A DNA stretch of 64,000 nt from the NCBI GenBank assembly GCA_013397695.1, contig VYZI01000104.1:1445112-1509111 (forward strand), read 5' to 3'. Below the pieces are notes generated by a model. That model ran no database searches, was not told the DNA's origin, and worked only from the letters and a program-made list of their open reading frames with translations. The DNA comes from Centropus unirufus (Eukaryota; Chordata; Aves; Cuculiformes; Centropidae). Positions within the stretch are counted from its first letter, which is position 1; every line of letters starts with the position of its first letter. Both the position numbers and the translations under genes were made by a program. Below, piece by piece: positions 35,154-47,050 of this stretch.

Positions 35154-38100
35154 GTAAGCAAGCTGCTGGATGTTTTGCTTTCAGTATAATTGGACTGTAT
35201 GTGATGACAAATCTGAATCCTGGAAAATGACAGCCTACAGCGCTATCTATTGTTATGCTTAAACTGGACACATACTCGTTTCTTTAAGATATGTAAATAA
35301 AATATATGCATGTTTTTGTTGTTCAAGGTAACAGAACTTGCAGGTTTGGTTTTTTTTGCAGCCTTACAGTCTGTTCCATCTATTTCCAGCTAACAAGTAG
35401 ATTCAAACCTGTTGTCTGTAGATCCTCAAAAAAAACCCTTAATGCAAGTAAGCAACTTTAGCGGAACATTTGGTATTGTATTAAGTATGTCCAGGAGAGA
35501 CAGTGCTTTGAAAAAAGCAAGTCATATTATGGATAATTTCTGAAGATTTACAAATGCATATGTATTTTTTCAGTAAGAGAATGCTGAGTGGAACATAAAA
35601 CCAACCATGATATGAATTCTGCTTAGACCAGACAGTCATGCAGAAGCATACAGTGGTTTTCCTATGTATGCGGAATATTGTCAAGCAGTAGGAACCAAAC
35701 ACCTGAACAGGTTGTGCTCTTGTGATCTCTATGGGAGTAGCTCTACGCAGACCATGCCAGCTTACTTCCAGTCTTCAAAACTATGGCAATGAAGAACTTT
35801 CATCTAAGTGTACATACACCACACACAGCGCCAAAATTCTCAGGGTATTAGCAATCCTTATTGTATGCATTCAGGAACCAGACTCACAAGCACTACTGTA
35901 AACTAAGACTGTTTCATTTATTATTTTCATATAAATAGTTTACTCTTAAACTTGCTGAAGTAATGTATGTTTTGTCCACTGTTTTTTTTTCTTTCATACA
36001 AAATATTCTACTCCTTGTTCATAAACTTGGTTTTCTAGCATGCTAGTAGGATACCCATACAAAAAGAGGGCAAAACTTGACCCCATGGTTCATGTTTTCC
36101 GCTTTGTGGCTCATGACAGTATAATCATATAAAATAGTACTTGAGTGACTATAATCAGGGCAAGCTGTAATACACAGTGGTAGTTTCTTTCTCCCTGGTA
36201 TTCATGTATACAGAACATTATTTATCACTAGTAAGTAAATTCCCTGTCATTCTGAAGCATAGTAATCATCATGGAGGCTGGATAAGCTATTTTTGTAGGC
36301 AAAGCCTCATAATTGCATTTCTGGCTTATCTGCTAATGTTCAACATTTCTGTCACTCTAATTCAAGAATGTCACATAAAGAACCTACCACAGAAGGTCAC
36401 TCCCATGATCTCCTTAACCCTGAGCATCCACTGAGGGTTATCAAGGGAAAAGCAATACCAAGGATGGTGAATTTTTTTTTTCCCCTCAGTTTAACTTGGC
36501 AAGGTACTCGCAGAACCAGGAACTAAATACCAGACTCCCTTGTTTGATCCAGCACTCTCTCCTTAGGTGATGCTGTGTTACTGTGGCTAGTGCTCATCTT
36601 CACTGGTGAACTGCCACGAACTGCTTCAACTTTAGCATGTAACATTTTTGTTCAATTAAAAAATGCAAGTAATGCTAGAAAATTTCCAAACATGAACGTT
36701 ACTTTTCCTACGATAGCTTTAGGTGTATAAATAGGGGATCATACAAGAAAGTTTTTTACTGTGTAGTACCAATACATTATTTATATTGCAAATAAACCTT
36801 GAGAGTTAGGGTTAACTTAGTGCCTGACAAAAGGTTAAAATTTTTGTTTTGTTCAGGAGAAGATTGGTGGTGATACATTACTGTTAGTTAACTCCATACT
36901 CTGGCTTCCTGAAACTTGCAACTAAATATTTAGATTCAATTCACGAATCGTTTGGTTAATTTATAACAACAATCAACTGTTGTTACAGTACCAGAACTTT
37001 TAACTAGCAGACACAAACTGTGGTGAAATCTTGGGATTGATGGGTTCAGAGTTTTGCTACTAATTTTCTCATGCCAAAATATCAATCTAAATAGAGAAAG
37101 CATTGAAATATTAGTGTTTAAAAGCTGAACTATATTGTACTGAATTAATTCCAGCTGGAAAAAGTGTAGTGGGCAGTGTACTTGAAAGAAAGGATATAAG
37201 ACTTTTAGAGCACTTAAAACGTGCATTCAACTTGGTGATCTTCATGCTTTTCATTGCTAAAAATATCTTATAAAAGATAATCTTGATCAGCAATGGTCCC
37301 ACTGTGGATTTATTTAATTATGGTTCAAAGACTTTGCTATGATAACTGCTTGAGGCTCCTAGGGAGTGGAACTTGCACATATAGCCACACTTAAGCTTGT
37401 TTTATTGTTTAGTAAATCAAATATGAAGTCCAGCTCCTTCTAATTGTTTGCAGATGTAGGACATTTTCCTTCCAGTCCAGCAGTACTAAGTATTTTATTA
37501 CCAATGTGAAAGTGTGGAGACCTCTGTTTAAAACAATAACATGCTCAGAGGAGCTGTATTACTGACATAATACCAGAGTACCAGGGGCCTTCTGTTTTAG
37601 TACACATGTATTTAAACACTTTTTAAACATTTAAATAGTGAGGGATGATGAACTAAATTCTGTCCTTGGAATAAACATGTGTAAATAATGTTTGCCCTGA
37701 TAGAATTTAAGAGGTTTCAGTGGTGCACTGAGCTTCATTGTAAGATAAAGCATGACGCAGCATTGCCAGATCCTATTTCTATTGACAGGAATAAGAAATT
37801 TTTAGAGAAATGCACAATTCTCTGCACTACTTAATCTAACAAAATGTGACCATATGGCTGAGTCAAAGATACTTAATGCCTTCTTCTCTTGTGACCTGAA
37901 GAAAACAAGTGACAGCTACGATATTTCAGCATTGAGCATTTTCTGTCTGCAATGCATGCTGTTAGCTATTAGAGACCGTGAAGCACATTAATAGCACAGA
38001 TGGCAGTTTGATAGCAAAGGACACTGCCTTACAGAAGGCAGGTCCATGGAAATTACTGCAGTTGCTGATGATACACATAATTTTTAAAACTATTAGTGAT

Positions 38101-41100
38101 CGGAAGCATGTTCTTGTATAGTTGTGTTAATGTTAGAAGTGGCAGTAGCAAGAATTCCCTGGGTAATTTTTAAGTTACTGTAGGACAGCAGTAAGTGCCT
38201 GAAACCCTCAAAACTGATTAAAGGATGGGGGAGGTTATTCTGGAGGAAGATCTCTTATGTAAAATATGTACAGAGCACCGAGTTTTGTGATTTTCCTTAA
38301 ACTCAGAATTTAAGATATGGTTAAAGTGTTTTATGACCTTATCTAATCTCTGCTTTCCCAATCTCTGTATATTATGTCCACATGTCGCTGTCACTTCTAA
38401 AGTTGCTTTTAACTCAAAGCGTTGCTGAGTTGGTCACTAAGGCAGATTCCAATATGTGGCACCTGACAGCACTTTCAGGAAGCCCCTTGGATGTTCTGAG
38501 CTGTCATTGTTAGAGTATCACGCAGTCAGGGAAAAGCAAAATACAGAGTCAGAAATATTTTAAAGTAAACTACTATTAGCTAATATCTACAGACATTTTT
38601 TGCCTGGCAAAAAAACAGAAGCAGCTGCACTCTGTTGCCTGCATACAAGACTGAATTGTATTTCTTCTGTATTGTTAGGCTTTCTCTGATTTGTGTCTGC
38701 TCTTATTGAAGTCAAAAGAAAATCACCCAATTAATTCAATTTTGTCAAATCTAGTCTGCAAGAAACTACTAGCTTTTCCTAGGATGTTAATGACACTTGA
38801 ATGAAAAAAAAAAAAAAGACCTCAGAAGTACCAGCTAACCTGTAAACTTGAGAAGGGAAAATAACTCTTTTTCCTTGCCTTCCTATCACGCTGGCAATAC
38901 AAGCAATAAAGTAAGCAAACATTTCTGCTATTTAGCTTGATTACCTAACTTTATTTTTTCAGTGCCTTTATAACCCGTTGTGCAGCTGTAACTAAAATAC
39001 AGGGGAGAGACAGGTTGTAATAGAAGATGGCAAAGCTCTCTTGTATGGAAGAGAGTGACACTGACTAGACTTGGTGGAGGTTGGTTGCTTTTTTTCTTCT
39101 CAGTGTGGGTGGAAGAAATGAACTTCTTTACTGTGGTGTCATTATTCTTCCCCTGTAAAATCATTTCAGAGATCTCCTCATTGGTAGAGGCTAGGGATTT
39201 TCTTGTCAAGTTTTCTAGTACTTTTCAAAGTAACTTACCATATGCAATCTAGGTTTTTATCTCAAGGACTTAACTTGGTGTAAATAAGTTAAATGAGCCT
39301 AAATTTCACATCTCCAGATTCCATCTTTTTTTTCTTAAGGAGGAAGGGACATGGGGGAGCATTTCATGATGTTTTGTTTTCCATACAGAAATCGCTTTAT
39401 ATTTTGTATATAAAGTATATATGTGTGTATAACAGGAATGTGCAACTAGCATATAAAGGACATAAAAACTGGATAAGTGCAGGTGCACTTACGCAGCCCT
39501 TTGCAGAACTGGTTTGGGTTGGAGAGTCTGGGTGTGCCTCTGGCAAGGGTGCTCTTCGTTGACATTTTGGCTGGGGTGCAGACAGCACTTCTGAAATGCA
39601 CCTCTTAATGAGCTCCACTTAACGGGCTTTGATTTGCCTCACTGAGCAGTCTTGGAACATGCAAACCAGATCCTGCTCAGATGAAACTAAACCTGAAATG
39701 CACTGCAGGAGTGCTGCTAATATGCCACAATCACTAACAAGCATGCAGGCTCCAACATCAACTAGAGAGAACCCAGAGACCCTCAGAAATGCACGTACTG
39801 GAACACTGCAGCCTCTGCACCAGCTCTGATCTCCTGCTGTGGGTCCACACTATTTGCTAATATAGACATAACCTGGCATACACCTATAGTAGTTTTCTAG
39901 GCTAACCCCAGAAATGTTTTGGAGCATCTTTTGGAAGGTGTTGCATCACCCTAAGTTTCCCCACTTCTTGTATTTAAGGAGTACTTTAAAAAATGCTTTC
40001 AGGACCACTTTTAAAATAATCTGTGTTGTGACAAGTTTCGTTGCAGAGCTGTTCCTCTCAACAGCCTAAGACCTGTTTAGTTTGAGAATAGTGCAAGGAG
40101 TGCGGCTGTAGTAAGAAAGAGAAGGTCTGGTTATCTGTTTCAGGATGCCATTAGTTTATCGAAGTACTTACTCAGGCACAGTTCATAGGTACATGTTTGC
40201 TGCCATACTTCAGCAAGTGGAGAACACTCACTGCCAGCAGAAGCCACCCTGAGAGACTAACCTGGTTACACATGATATTTCAATGCTAATTACTCGCAAA
40301 AGCCATAGGAATTTTGCAGGTCTAAGCGAATCCACAGAAGGATACAAGCTGACATTTTCACAGCTCTTTGTACTGAGTGTTCATAGGTGCGAATTCATTT
40401 CTTCTACATTTGGGTACATTATGTAGGGATCATCTTCCATCAGCCCATCCTGAACCAATTGTTCAAGCTGTTTGTCTGTGAAACCGCTGTGTTTTGCTGC
40501 AAAGAGCCCTTTCTGGAGCATCTCTTTAATAGCCTTGAGGGACCAGAGGAGAGGTTGCAAAAAAACCATCTTGTTTTGAGGGCCTGAGGGCCTGTTTTGG
40601 GGCATTGTCAAAATTTGGCCACTCTGAATCATCTTCCAATCTGTGCTATTTGCACAGCTGTGAGTGTCATGTCAAGACCTTGGATAGATATTCCCTGTTC
40701 TGTCTGACCATTTTACTGTGAACATTCATCACAAGCATAAATACTAGCAGCTGCTTCACTTCCCTTGGTGACTTACTGCCTTTCCATTATTCTGACCCCT
40801 GCAGGAATACACTCCGTACATTGCAGCTAGAGATTCATACCATCTGCTAATCACGCTAAGTGGCCTAGATTCGGGCAAGCTTCCGAAAGTTGTATTTACC
40901 TTAGCTTCTTGAATTGTGATTATGTAGGCAAGCACTAGAATTCACGTTTCAGTAAACTTATCAGCAGTTCTCATGGCTCCTTACCCACGAAAAATGGGAT
41001 CATACAGTAGTCACCTCAACTGTCATACTAGAGGGTTTGATTTGTTGGTTGTAAAGCCTGTTTGCTAAGTAGCTCTGAGGAGGCTAATGTTTTGACAGAC

Positions 41101-44100
41101 TAATCATGGCAAATGTGTTCAGAAGGCACATGGTCTGAAAAAAGTTTAAACCTCCAGACATCTGTCCGCCTTCAGAATTTCACTAAGCGGGAGTCCTTTT
41201 AGTAATGCAACAAGGAGTAACACCAGATAGCAAAGGGGAAGAACATGCTTATGTCTAATCCTGACTGGACATCCCAGCATGCATGGCACCTCATTAAAAG
41301 GCACAGAGTATTTATTTATCTCTTGAAGGAATTCCCTGTATCTGTTGCAAACACTTGGACACAAGCATTGTAGAAGTCGGTAAACCCTACAAGGAGTGAT
41401 AGCTGTGATCTGTTGCATTCAGCAGCATCAGATAGCATAAAAGATGATTCGTGAGAGCATGGACTGGCTTTTGTTCCATGTTTCAGTACCTGCTGTGAGT
41501 GAATTGGGGTGTACAGCATTGCAGTGGTAGAGAAAGGTTCTCTAGCAGGAACAGCAGTGTGAGATTATTTTGTAGAGGTAACATTGACGCTGTGAATAGA
41601 TTCTTTTGTCCCATACTTCCATGGAAGAATTATAGCCATGTTATCAATGTGCTTGCTTTGAGCAGGTCTGCAGTTATTTCATCCCAGACTCCTGGATTAT
41701 AGTTCTTTATATAGCTGAGAAAGGCTCTGTATGTTACTCCTTTTTCTTGCCATTTGCTCAGGGTAATTTTCTCTCAACCAATAGATTTTCCCCAATTTTA
41801 AAACCTCATTTCTGCTTCAGAGTACTTAGTATATAATGGAAATTATCTTTTCTGTGTTTTATTTTCATTTTTGAAGTTTGGGTTTCCAATTCGCCTCCTC
41901 TAACTCCAGAATATTTCTAAAGGATATCAGCATTACAGACACAGTTTTTAAAGGTCTGTGACATCACTTGAGCATCTCCAATGATGGGATGCTAATGTAG
42001 TGAACTAGAAAATCTCTTCAAAAGCTGAAGTTCAAAGCTTTTCCTTATTTTATTCTTTGGAAAATTGCCATTTTCCTATTCTCAAGCACAGCAAGAACAT
42101 AGTATTTTAAGATCCCATATAGTGATGTATTTTTGGTCTGGTGGAAACCACAAGAGAGTAACTTTTGTGTTCTCCTTACAAGGTTGCATCTTAAACATTT
42201 TGTAGTGTAGTCACCTATTGTTGTATAGCTTGTTGTTAACTAAGATCTTAATTTTTGTTCGTGGGTTTCATATAAGTTGAGTTTGGCTGTCTCCTTTCAT
42301 TATGTTAAAATATTATTTATTCTCATTTTGTCTCTGTGATGCTTTTTGAGCTGTTTTTTCTGAACTATCTTAGTTTATGCATATTATGTAATAATCCATA
42401 CAAGATATAAGCATCCTTTCAGCTGAAGGGCTCTTATCAGAAGTAAGTTTGCCATAATACCAGTCAAAATTCAATTTATTCTATCCACAAGACTGAAAGA
42501 TCTGAACTTGGCTAGGAAGATTTCTCTGTATGTTTATCAAGAACATATGTAATAGGTCATCAGCCATATAAAGTTCATGGATAAAAACCCATGAAATCTC
42601 ACAGAGGTTATATCTGTTTTCATCTTTAATTTGCTATTTTTTTTCTTGAAGCAGCCAGAAAGCAAGAGTTTTTCAAAGAGAGCTACTTGCCACAATTCAA
42701 TATAGAGCAAAATTTAACCTGAAAAGACATGTTAAACACACAAGAATCCTGCTTGTAACTTCTTTCACTTACATTTCAACTTTACTAATAATGTAACTGG
42801 GATCTGCAAATTACAGAGCTTTAAAGTAGTTTATTATATGTAGTTATTATAAAGTACCTTTTATACTTATTCATATTTGTCTTGTAATTATTGATCTGAA
42901 ATCATGCTAAAAGTTGGTTTTAAATGTAGTGAAGAAATTTCTAATCTTAGTTGTATATACAGTAAAACCTGTAGCTTTGACACTGAAAAAAAATTTACTA
43001 AGAAATAATGTTACACATGCTTTTGTGAGATACAGTGCTAATAAAAAGGTATTGAGGCCCAGAAATTAATTGGACCTTTTCTGGCTTACTGTATCCCTTA
43101 GGCATGTTTAGAACTAGATATTCAGCAGACCCTTACCTGCTGCTGTTACTGAACACCTTATTACCTAATTTTACTTTACTGAAAAACATCCTGTAACTAT
43201 TCTGAAGTTGGGAAGTGGGAAGAAATGTTTTGGAGGGGGTTTTGTTGTTTGGTTGTTCTTTTTACATGGCCTTCTGATTTTCATTTCTTACGGTCAACAT
43301 TAGTTTTCAGGAGGTGGGGGAAATGGTCCTTGTTTGGTCAAGGATAGTGGTGGAGAGCAAAGAAATAAGTAAAATTATTAAAAAGCGTGATAAAGGATTC
43401 TGCAAATGAAGGTATATCTCCTGCGAGGAGATCTTTACTTCAGAAAGCTCTGAATTTGTCTTTATTAGGTCCAACTAAAAAAAAAACTCCAGGTTTTGAA
43501 CGCATCTCAGCATTATTTTAAGCCTATTTTAAAAGTTCTGAATAGGAGGCATGGCTGAGCTTTCTTTTACAGTCTGGATTTAATCTGAAGTAAGCTTCTA
43601 ATCTAATACATGACCTGGTATGATGTGATATAAGCAAATCTGACCTTGCACTTCAGCATGTCTAGTCCGTGCCTGAGCAGATGTTCTATATAGTTTCCTG
43701 AGTACAAACAGAACTTGTTCAAGGATTTTTTTACATGCATATGTCTGCATGGGTGGGATTCTCTTAACAGGTAACTGGTCATAATCTGTGCTTGAAACCT
43801 CAATAGATAGTGAAAACAGCACAGAACATAATAATTTTTAAGTTTCAAGCCTAAATGGCGCCAAGAATGGGTTTTGTTCATAAACACCAGGAAAATCTTC
43901 AGCATAAGTTTTGAAAATGAGTGGTCACAATCTGCCCATAGATATTTTCTTTCAAAAATTGACACCTGAATTCCACTACCAGCTATAACTTGCATTTAAA
44001 AAAAAAGTTTGCTAAGTCAGATTGCTGTGCAAAAATGGTGTTTATAGGAACATGTAGTAGTTTGTTTTTCAATAATTAAAGTTCATGGATTAAAGAAAAC

Positions 44101-45340
44101 TGGGGGGAAAATGGCATCTCATAGAATGAAGAAATATCATATGCCAGAAACAATAATACAGATAATCAAGTACTACATATTCCTTGGCATTAACAATTTA
44201 AAAAGAAATCCTTCTCAGTATTGTAGCAGCTGCCTGTTCTAACTGAAGTAGTTACAATTGGAAAATGCAAGGACTTTCAACAGGTAATAATTTTCCATAT
44301 GTTTTTTAAGAGGTTGCCAGTAAGCTAATATTTAATATCAAACTTGCACAGAGGAAAGGAATAAAACAGGGCAAATTGAGCAGAAATCTAAGTGTGATTT
44401 TAGCTGACTTGACCTACCTTATAAAACTACCTTGATCACAAAGATGGAAAAAGGCAATCTTTTTCTTGTCTAGACTAATTCAGTGGATAATTTTGAGTGT
44501 CTGGGCTGCATTAGAATAGAACTGGAATTAAATAAATATTTAGAAGCAACAAATAAAGTTTGGTATTTGGAGAAGGTTCATCTAAGTTAGTAAAGACACC
44601 TTCATTTCTAGAAATAGATATCTTTGTCAAGTGCCTTAGAAATAGTTACTGAGTTCTACATTAATTTTTAAACCAGTTTGTCCTGCACCTGTGTCACCAG
44701 ATCTTGTACTTTCATTTCTTGCAGTATTTAAGCACTTTGTCAGTGAAGATGAATTTGTTCTCAGGGGACTTTGTTATCAGAATCAAGTTCTCCACATAGC
44801 TTGGTAAAGTGAACCAGATAATACAATGTAGTGCCTGTCACACTAAAGGCTAGTTAAAAGCAGTAATATCTCAATAGGCAGCAACACAATTGGTGCATAG
44901 TCAAATCAGAAATAAACAATGCTTTGGAGCATCTGTTGATCTGCCCCCAAAAGTTGTGGAAGGTACCTTACTTGATTCCTCCCAGAAGTTGTTGCAGACT
45001 AAATCAGGAAACTCTGCTCCAGAAGTCATTCCCATTTCCCAGGGGTAAAGAAAAAACACATTTATACCTGAATTCATCCTGCTTGTATCTACTCTGCATC
45101 TAGATCTTCCTTCATCTCATTTGGTTTAATTTGAAGGATCAAGAGAGATTTTCGTTCCAGCTCACTGCTTGTATGTTACTTGAGTAGAAAAGAAGTTCAG
45201 GATGGTTGCAAGACTCTAATATATTGCCAGCACTTCTAGACTCAGTATTTTTTAGCTAGTGCAGAAAGCTATAAAAAATTATAGGGCTAAGTCAACAATA
45301 TCATACTAGTTGAGCGTCTCTTGGGCTGCTGGGATTTGCA
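35154..45340 (+). other. EFEMP1: EFEMP1 large intron, first part
   Basis: Ten kilobases of intronic AT-rich DNA after the 35153 donor. I searched for the next cbEGF exon (a D-I-D-E-C-T start with the GTHNC, CINLRGSF and CQCPPGY motifs) and found none. One unidentified minus-strand frame at 40381-40632 is listed separately. No LINE copy recognised in this part. Confidence 0.7.
40381..40632 (-). pseudogene. Unidentified 83-codon reading frame, possible retrocopy or repeat relic
   Basis: A minus-strand frame from ATG at 40632 to a stop ending at 40381. The upstream frame is also open for 13 codons (ending STDWK). The peptide is mixed and protein-like: a polar start (MPQNRPSGPQNK), then a helix-prone segment KAIKEMLQKGLFAAKHSGF, then TDKQLEQLVQDGLMEDD, ending in PYIMYPNVEEMNSHL. 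I do not recognise the family. No poly-A tract, splice sites or promoter mark it as a functional gene, and it lies antisense in an EFEMP1 intron. It may be a fragment of a retrocopied mRNA, a lineage-specific exon or chance. Confidence 0.3.
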
Positions 45341-47050
45341 GAATCATAGAATGGTTTCAGTTGGAAAAGACCTTTAAGATCATCAAGTTGAAATATCGAT
45401 CCAGCCCTGCTAAGACCACCACTAGACTACGTCCCCAGGTATGGCATCTACTTGTCTTTTAAACACCTTCAGGGAGGGTGATTCAACAACCTACCTGGGC
45501 AGCCTATTCCAATGTTTGACAACCCTTTCAGTATAGAAATTCTTCCTAATAGCCAACCTAAATTTCCCCTGGCACATCTTGAGACCCTTGTTCTGTGAGA
45601 AGAAACCAACCCCCATCTTGCTACAACCTCATTTTAGGTAGTTGTAGAGGGTGATAAGGTCTTCGCTTGGTCTGCTTCTATCCAGACTAAACAATTCCAG
45701 CTCCCTTAGCCAATCCTCATAAGGTTTGTGTTCTAAACCATTCACCAGCTTTGTTGCCCTTCTCTGAACACAGTCCAGCATCTCCAGCATCTCAATGTTC
45801 TTTTTGCAGTGAGGGGCCTAAAACTGAACACAGGATTCGAGGTGCAGCCTCGCCAGTGCCAAGTACAGGGGAAGGATCATTTCCTTAGTCCTGCTGGCCA
45901 CACTATTTCTGATGCAAGCCAGGATACCATTGGGATTCTTGGCCACCGGGGTGCACTGCTGGCTCACATTCAGCTGACTATCAATCAACACCTTCAGGTC
46001 CTTCTCCTCCACACAGCTTTCCAGCCATTCCTCTCCAAGTTTTTAGCGTTGCGCAGGGTTTCTGTGAGCTGAGTGCATGACCTAGCACTTGGCCGTGTTG
46101 AACTTCAAGCAACTGGCCGCAGCCCATTGATCATGCTAGTCCAGGTACCCTTGTAGAGCGTGTCTACCCTCAAGCAGGTCAACATTCCCACCCAACTTAG
46201 TATCATCTGCAAATTTACTGATGGTGCACTTGATTCCCTTGTCCATGTCATTGATAGAGATATTAAACAGAACTGGATGCAACACTGACCTCTGGGGAAC
46301 ACCATTTTTGACCCGCTGCCAGCTGGATTTAATTCCATTCACCACAACCCTTTGCGCCCAGCCAGTAAGCCAGTTTTTTGCCCATCCAACCCATAAGCTG
46401 CCAGCTTCTCTACAAAGCTGCTGTGGAAGACAGTGTCAAAGGCCTTACTAAAGTCCGGTTAGACAGTGTCCTCATCCACTTGGTGGGCCACCTGCTCACA
46501 GAAGGAAATTGTATTAGTCAAGCACAACCTGCCCTTCCGAACCCATGCTGACTGGGCCAGATTGTCCTGCATGTGCTGTGAGATGGCACTCAAGATGATC
46601 TGCTCCGTAACCTTCCCTGGCATTGAGGTGAGACTGACACGCCTGGTTCACCGAGTCCTCCTTTCAGCTCTTCTTGTAGATGGGTGTCACACTCACAAGC
46701 CTCCAGTCAACTGGGACCTCCCTGGTTAGCCAGGACTGCTCATAAAGGATGAATGGAAAGTGGTTTGGTGAGCACTTCCACCAGCTCCCTCAGGACACTT
46801 GGGTGGGTCCCATCTGGCCCCGTAGACTTGTGTGTCTACATCATGTAGCAGGTCACGAACCATATCATGGATTACAGAGGTTTCATTGTGCTTCCCGTCC
46901 CTGTCTTGCTGTTCAGTGGGGTGTGTACCCAGAGTACTACTGGTTTTCTTACTAAGATTGAGACAAAGAAGGTATTAAGTACCTCAGCCTTTTCCTCATC
47001 CCTGGTCACTATGTTTCCCCTCACATCCAATAAAGGATGGAGATTCTCTT
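45341..47050 (-). mobile_element. CR1 LINE, about 1.7 kb, with broken reverse transcriptase
   Basis: The longest CR1 in the window. The 3' end is at the left ('gaatcatagaatggtttcag', then 'ttggaaaagacctttaagat'). It runs through the usual 3' region into the reverse-transcriptase frame. On the minus strand at 46136-46345 the peptide reads GVPQ-like, then VLFNISINDMDKGI, then KFADDTKLGG, the reverse-transcriptase motif with its FADD catalytic core. Frameshifts and stops interrupt the rest, for example near 46460, so it is not mobile. The 5' truncation is near 47050. It lies antisense in the EFEMP1 intron. Confidence 0.95.

Noticed and set aside
34874..35230. Treating the 119-codon open frame here as one small gene.
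   Set aside because: Its first codons and its end are intronic. Splice sites at 34892 and 35154 and homology show it is an internal EFEMP1 exon.
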